Source: an uncultured Sutterella sp. (GTDB lineage: Bacteria; Pseudomonadota; Gammaproteobacteria; Burkholderiales; Burkholderiaceae_F). Taken from it: a stretch of DNA of 64,000 bases. This document shows, piece by piece, positions 60,854 to 64,000 of the stretch. The notes under the pieces were generated by a model, which was given only the letters and a program-made list of their open reading frames with translations, ran no database searches and was not told the DNA's origin. Positions within the stretch are counted from its first letter, which is position 1. Each line of letters starts with the position of its first letter. Both the position numbers and the translations under genes were made by a program. The stretch covers positions 7,511 through 71,510 of the forward strand of contig CATVXH010000011.1 in assembly GCA_958347955.1 (NCBI GenBank). The letters run 5' to 3'.

Positions 60854-61533
60854 ACGTCAGAGACCTCAGGTAAAGAGACCACCGTCGTGGTGCCGTCTTT
60901 GGCATAGAGATTATTGATGGCAGACTGCATCAGGTAGGGCAGAATGTCATCGATGCGGTTGCAGCTGGATTCGTGCTGCACCTTAGCGGTGAAAACGGTG
61001 GTGCCGCGGGACCCTTTCATCTCCATGAGTTTAAGATCAAGTTCGCGCATATAAAGTTGCACGTTATAGGCGCGGGAGGCGAAAGCGATTTGCGGACCGA
61101 AGTAGCCGTGGGGTCCGCCGTGCCAATAGTGCCTGTGGTGTCCCCATCCCCAACCCAAGCCCGCGCCATAAACCATGACCGGCTCACTGGTGGTTCGCTG
61201 AACGGTGCGCGAAGGCTTAACGGACCAGTCGGCGTTGAGACGGTACTTTTCACCGCTGCCGGCTTTGACGGTTTCAAGGTGAGCGGCCCCCAGCAGCGAC
61301 TCGAGTCCTGTAATTACGGATTGATAAGCGGGATCCGTCTTTTTGGCCTTAGGTGTGACGATCGCAATTTTGTCACCCCAATCGGGCATGGCATGCAGCC
61401 CTTCGTTGAGTTCCGGGGTCATCGACAACTTTGATGAAATCGCTACATTGGTTTTTACCGTGGGCGCGGCGCAACCCGTGACCGTGGCAAAAGCCGCGGT
61501 GATAAGTGCTATTTTCAGAATTTTTCCCAACAC
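60844..61533 (-). CDS. Lipoprotein with DUF4136-like features
   Basis: A 229-residue lipoprotein; the lipobox TVTGC gives lipidation at Cys21. The mature part contains two halves with predicted alternating beta strands (KIAIVTPKAKKTDP and YNVQLYMRELDLKLMEM) separated by a His/Gly/Trp-rich stretch GWGWGHHRHYWHGGPHGYFG (about 128-147), which could bind metal. The overall arrangement recalls DUF4136 envelope lipoproteins. A disulfide between the later cysteines (SSCNR and DVCR) is possible. It overlaps the SDR gene start and lies 58 bp downstream of lpxH. Confidence 0.75.
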   Translation of the reverse strand: MLGKILKIALITAAFATVTGCAAPTVKTNVAISSKLSMTPELNEGLHAMPDWGDKIAIVTPKAKKTDPAYQSVITGLESLLGAAHLETVKAGSGEKYRLNADWSVKPSRTVQRTTSEPVMVYGAGLGWGWGHHRHYWHGGPHGYFGPQIAFASRAYNVQLYMRELDLKLMEMKGSRGTTVFTAKVQHESSCNRIDDILPYLMQSAINNLYAKDGTTTVVSLPEVSDVCR

Positions 61534-61591
61534 GACAACCCCCGAACAAAATAACGGATTGACAATGTAATTCTAGACGAAGCTTTCTCAC

Positions 61592-62368
61592 TCAAACAAA
61601 AGCTTGTTGTAACGGTTTGTCGTTTTGGAAAATAAGGTAACCGCCCGACAGAGTGTTGGCGGCTTCAAGTTTCCAGTCTGCAAGCACATGGCGGTAGAGG
61701 CCGGAGTTCACCTCGTAGCGGCCTGGCCGGTGGGTGTGCCCGTGGATAACCAAGTCGCAGCGATATGTCTTTGCGGCCCGCTCGACAACCTCTCGGTCAA
61801 CGTCCATGAGAGAAGCATTTTTTTTCACTTTGCTCATTTTGGAGCGGGAACGGGCGTCGTGAGCAATCTGAAGACGCTTTTGTAGCGACAGTCTCAGCAC
61901 CATCCATTGCCACCAGAAGCTTCTTACTTTACGTCGGACTTTTTGGTAATCGTGGTCGTTCACGCACCATTGATCGCCGTGGGATAAAAGCGCACGGAGC
62001 GGGCCGATTTGAGCGATTGTGGGATCCTTCAAAAGAGTGGCTCCCAAGCGAATAGCGAGACGCTTACCCATCATGAAATCACGGTTGCCGTGCATGAGGT
62101 AAAGCTTTTTGCCGACGGCCCACTTTTTGAGCGGTTCAAGCACTGAGGCCGCGCTCTCCCAGGCATCGTCTCCCACCCAGTAGTCGAAAAAGTCCCCCAA
62201 AATGACAAGTTCTTCATGCTGTTGTGCCACTTCATTTAAAAAACGCACGAAAAAGTCAGATTGCACTTTGGAGTCTGCGTTTAAATGCAAATCAGAAATA
62301 AAACACGGGTTTGACAGTGTGATGTGATCCGTTTTCGGTTCAATGCTGGGGCAGGAAAATAAACTCAT
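61592..62368 (-). CDS. lpxH: UDP-2,3-diacylglucosamine diphosphatase
   Basis: Calcineurin-like phosphoesterase that cleaves UDP-2,3-diacylglucosamine to lipid X, the fourth step of lipid A synthesis, at the inner face of the inner membrane. All metal-ligand blocks are present: FISDLHLN, GDFFDYWVGDDAW, HGNRDFMMGKR, LLSHGDQWC and IHGHTHRPG. At about 258 residues it is slightly longer than the usual 240, with an insertion after HGD (about 150-175). I chose ATG 62368 (MSLFSCPS); a GTG at 62395 would add nine residues. Its presence confirms an LPS-bearing organism. Confidence 0.95.
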   Translation of the reverse strand: MSLFSCPSIEPKTDHITLSNPCFISDLHLNADSKVQSDFFVRFLNEVAQQHEELVILGDFFDYWVGDDAWESAASVLEPLKKWAVGKKLYLMHGNRDFMMGKRLAIRLGATLLKDPTIAQIGPLRALLSHGDQWCVNDHDYQKVRRKVRSFWWQWMVLRLSLQKRLQIAHDARSRSKMSKVKKNASLMDVDREVVERAAKTYRCDLVIHGHTHRPGRYEVNSGLYRHVLADWKLEAANTLSGGYLIFQNDKPLQQAFV

Positions 62369-62418
62369 AATGCTTGGCACGGTTATTGACGTCACTAATT
62401 TTAAGCAATGAGTCGAAA

Positions 62419-62459
62419 ATAAAAAGGCGCCTGAAATTGTTTTTTGTGTTTCAGGCGCC
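62419..62459 (-). terminator. Intrinsic terminator of pepT
   Basis: GGCGCCTGAAA (62426-62436) pairs with TTTCAGGCGCC (62449-62459). On the minus strand it is followed by TTTTTATTTT. Confidence 0.88.
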
Positions 62460-62472
62460 GTTTTGAATGGTC

Positions 62473-63759
62473 TTAATCAAGGGTTTTTACTTCGGCACTC
62501 ATTTTCCCCAGCATGATGCCTAAATCGAGCGCCCGCATCAGCCCTGTGACGGAGAGACACTCAAAAACACCGTGGTAATTCATCCCCCCGGTGAAAAGGT
62601 TGGGTGTGGGCAACCCCATTGCCGAGAGCCTTGCGCCGTCGGTGCCGCCTCTGACCGGCTTTTCGCGAATCTCAACACCGATGCGTTTATAAGCTTCCCG
62701 GGCCAAATCACAGACCGTGGGGTACTGGTCCAGATAATTTTTTAAATTGCGGTACTGTTCTGTGATGTCGGCGCTGACGCGGTTTCCCCAATCTTCATTC
62801 ATATCATCGACAAGTTTTCGCACATAACGGATGCGGTCTTCAAAGCGCTCGTTGCTGTGGTCTCGGATGAGCATCCGCAAGTCAGCCCGCTGTACCGAAC
62901 CCGAGAGGCCGATCGGATGGAAAAAGCCTTCGTGGCCTTCGGTTTTTTCCGGTGTGGACTCCGCGGGTAGCCTGGCGATGAAATCCATGGCCATGCGTAT
63001 TGCATTGATCATCTTATTTTTTGCAGAGCCCGGATGGACATTCAGCCCTTCAAAATGAACTTTGACCATCGCGGCATTAAAGGTTTCGATTTCAAAGCCG
63101 CCTAATTCATCACCGTCAAAGGTGTAGGCGTAGTTGGCGCCGAACGCCTTGATATCAAAATTTTCCGTGCCCCGTCCCACTTCCTCATCCGGAGTGACGG
63201 CAAAACACAATTTCGCATGAGGCACTTCAGGGTGCTCGACAAAATAGCGGGCCGTTTCAACAATGATGGCAATGCCGGCTTTGTCATCGGCACCCAATAA
63301 AGTGGTCCCGTCCGTCACCACCAATTGCTCGCCCGTGTATTTTGCGATACCGGGGAACCTATCCAGACTCATCACGATATTTTGGGATGAATTCAGGACA
63401 ATATCGCCGCCTTTGTAATCCAAGATTTGCCAGCGAGCGGGTTTGCCCGAAGCTTCGGGCGAGGTGTCCATGTGAGCGATCAGCCCCATGGCCGGCGCCT
63501 TCTCCAATCCCTCAGTGGCCGGCAATGAAGCCATCACAATGCCTTGGTCAGTCACACGCACGTCAGTCAGTCCGACGCTTTCAAACTCGGCTTTGAGCAA
63601 GTGCGCGTAGGCCATCTGGGCTTCGGTTGAGGGGGCGGTGGCGCTGGAGGGGTCAGAAGTTGTGTCATATTGGGTATAAGACAGAAAGCGTTGCAGCACC
63701 GCAGGAAGTTTAAAAAAAGTTTCCGAGCCACAATTGCCGTAATAGTTGTGTTTCAGCAT
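62473..63759 (-). CDS. pepT: Peptidase T (tripeptidase)
   Basis: Cytoplasmic zinc tripeptidase of family M20B, 428 residues. The metal and catalytic residues are in GLIAHMDTSPEASG (His/Asp), LLGADDKAGIA (bridging Asp), TPDEEVGRGTENF (Glu pair) and FTFDGDELGGFE-type segments, with the terminal His in GGMNYHGVFECL. RGGTDGARLSAMG is a PepT signature. It acts at the end of peptide use, after oligopeptide import. The gene is followed by a terminator. The second IS copy begins 121 bp upstream of its start and could affect its promoter. Confidence 0.95.
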   Translation of the reverse strand: MLKHNYYGNCGSETFFKLPAVLQRFLSYTQYDTTSDPSSATAPSTEAQMAYAHLLKAEFESVGLTDVRVTDQGIVMASLPATEGLEKAPAMGLIAHMDTSPEASGKPARWQILDYKGGDIVLNSSQNIVMSLDRFPGIAKYTGEQLVVTDGTTLLGADDKAGIAIIVETARYFVEHPEVPHAKLCFAVTPDEEVGRGTENFDIKAFGANYAYTFDGDELGGFEIETFNAAMVKVHFEGLNVHPGSAKNKMINAIRMAMDFIARLPAESTPEKTEGHEGFFHPIGLSGSVQRADLRMLIRDHSNERFEDRIRYVRKLVDDMNEDWGNRVSADITEQYRNLKNYLDQYPTVCDLAREAYKRIGVEIREKPVRGGTDGARLSAMGLPTPNLFTGGMNYHGVFECLSVTGLMRALDLGIMLGKMSAEVKTLD

Positions 63760-63880
63760 TAAGTTCTCCCATGTTTGCGATCATTGCGCATTATTTTAAC
63801 TTTCTGTTTTCAGTTTTCCTCATCCATTTTGCTGCTTGATATCCTCTTTGTCTGAATGACGGTCTTTAGTGAAACTGAGT

Positions 63881-64000
63881 TGACATCCTCCCCGTCGTGA
63901 ACGACGGGGATTCCCTACGGCGTCATCGGCTCTCGCCGATGATCACTTCGATGGGTTCCTGCTGCTGATCCGCGCCATGGAGTGTCTCCATCCGCCGATT
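63881..64000. mobile_element. Second IS605-type element, tnpB-side end (cut by window)
   Basis: From 63881 the sequence matches the tnpB-side end of the element at 11364: identical for the first 37 bases including the hairpin CCCCGTCG-TGAA-CGACGGGG (63890-63909), then similar with scattered differences through the tnpB end. The two copies differ at enough sites to be separate insertions of related, not identical, elements. The rest lies beyond the window. Confidence 0.85.
63923..64000 (-). CDS. tnpB: TnpB, C-terminal fragment of the second copy
   Basis: The visible C-terminal 25 residues (NRRMETLHGADQQQEPIEVI onward to GESR) match the end of the first TnpB (NRRMESIHRAGQQQEPIEVI onward), with five differences, and end in TGA at 63923-63925. 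Whether the full gene is intact cannot be seen. Confidence 0.85.
   Translation of the reverse strand, partial: NRRMETLHGADQQQEPIEVIIGESR

Overview
The window looks like chromosomal DNA of a Gram-negative betaproteobacterium, most likely a Burkholderiales gut commensal of the Sutterella/Parasutterella kind. This is inferred from gene content and family resemblance, not from a database search. Pointers are the order thrS-infC-rpmI-rplT-gltX, cysS divergent from a TPR-ppiA-ppiB operon, accA overlapping tilS, LpxH (a lipid A enzyme), several TRAP/M20/gamma-glutamyl catabolic genes and three large type V autotransporters, one with a typical ESPR signal. Most genes have a moderate to high GC codon style. 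The third autotransporter and the two ATPase genes are visibly more AT-rich.

Layout. 1-6.9 kb: a DUF234-type ATPase behind stacked dyads, then a MATE exporter, UDP-glucose dehydrogenase and a GT2 glycosyltransferase (surface polysaccharide theme), then glnA with its terminator. 6.9-11.3 kb: rlmN, rhlE, a small lipoprotein and aminopeptidase P, tightly packed. 11.3-14.3 kb: an HhH-like gene interrupted by a complete IS200/IS605-type element (tnpA Y1 transposase plus tnpB). 14.5-18.8 kb: a second MATE exporter and a TRAP transporter in the order P-M-Q. 19-24 kb: an AAA_14/DUF4143 ATPase preceded by 32-bp-period repeats, autotransporter 1, and a decayed second copy of the same repeats plus ATPase 5' end. 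24-29.6 kb: giant ESPR autotransporter 2 and an unknown protein. 29.7-36.7 kb: gamma-glutamyltransferase with its transporter, a lysine/alanine/proline-rich membrane protein, a DMT exporter, an M20 peptidase and a GNAT enzyme. 36.9-39.6 kb: autotransporter 3 with a C8 tract inside its fifth to eighth codon region. 39.9-46.4 kb: Fe-ADH, then thrS behind an apparent threonine attenuator, infC with a non-standard start, rpmI, rplT, gltX. 46.4-51.5 kb: an FtsK-gamma-tailed protein and a 1418-residue dehydratase-activase fusion. 51.7-63.8 kb: ppiB, ppiA, TPR protein, cysS, an AlkA-type glycosylase, accA, tilS, an M20D amidohydrolase, tRNA-Arg(ACG), SDR, lipoprotein, lpxH and pepT. The last 120 bp are the tnpB-side end of a second copy of the same insertion element.

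The most interesting signals are regulatory. (1) Directly upstream of thrS there is a consensus-like promoter, a 14-codon leader ORF with four consecutive Thr codons (five in total), a hairpin over its end and a strong intrinsic terminator, i.e. the layout of ribosome-mediated attenuation. (2) All three autotransporters carry homopolymeric G or C tracts, two upstream and one in the coding sequence directly after the start, as in phase-variable contingency loci. (3) 32-bp-period repeats occur upstream of an intact ATPase gene and again upstream of a remnant retaining only its 5' end. (4) infC must start at AUA or AUC. (5) The IS605-type element sits in a gene whose frame is restored if the element is removed at the proposed ends.
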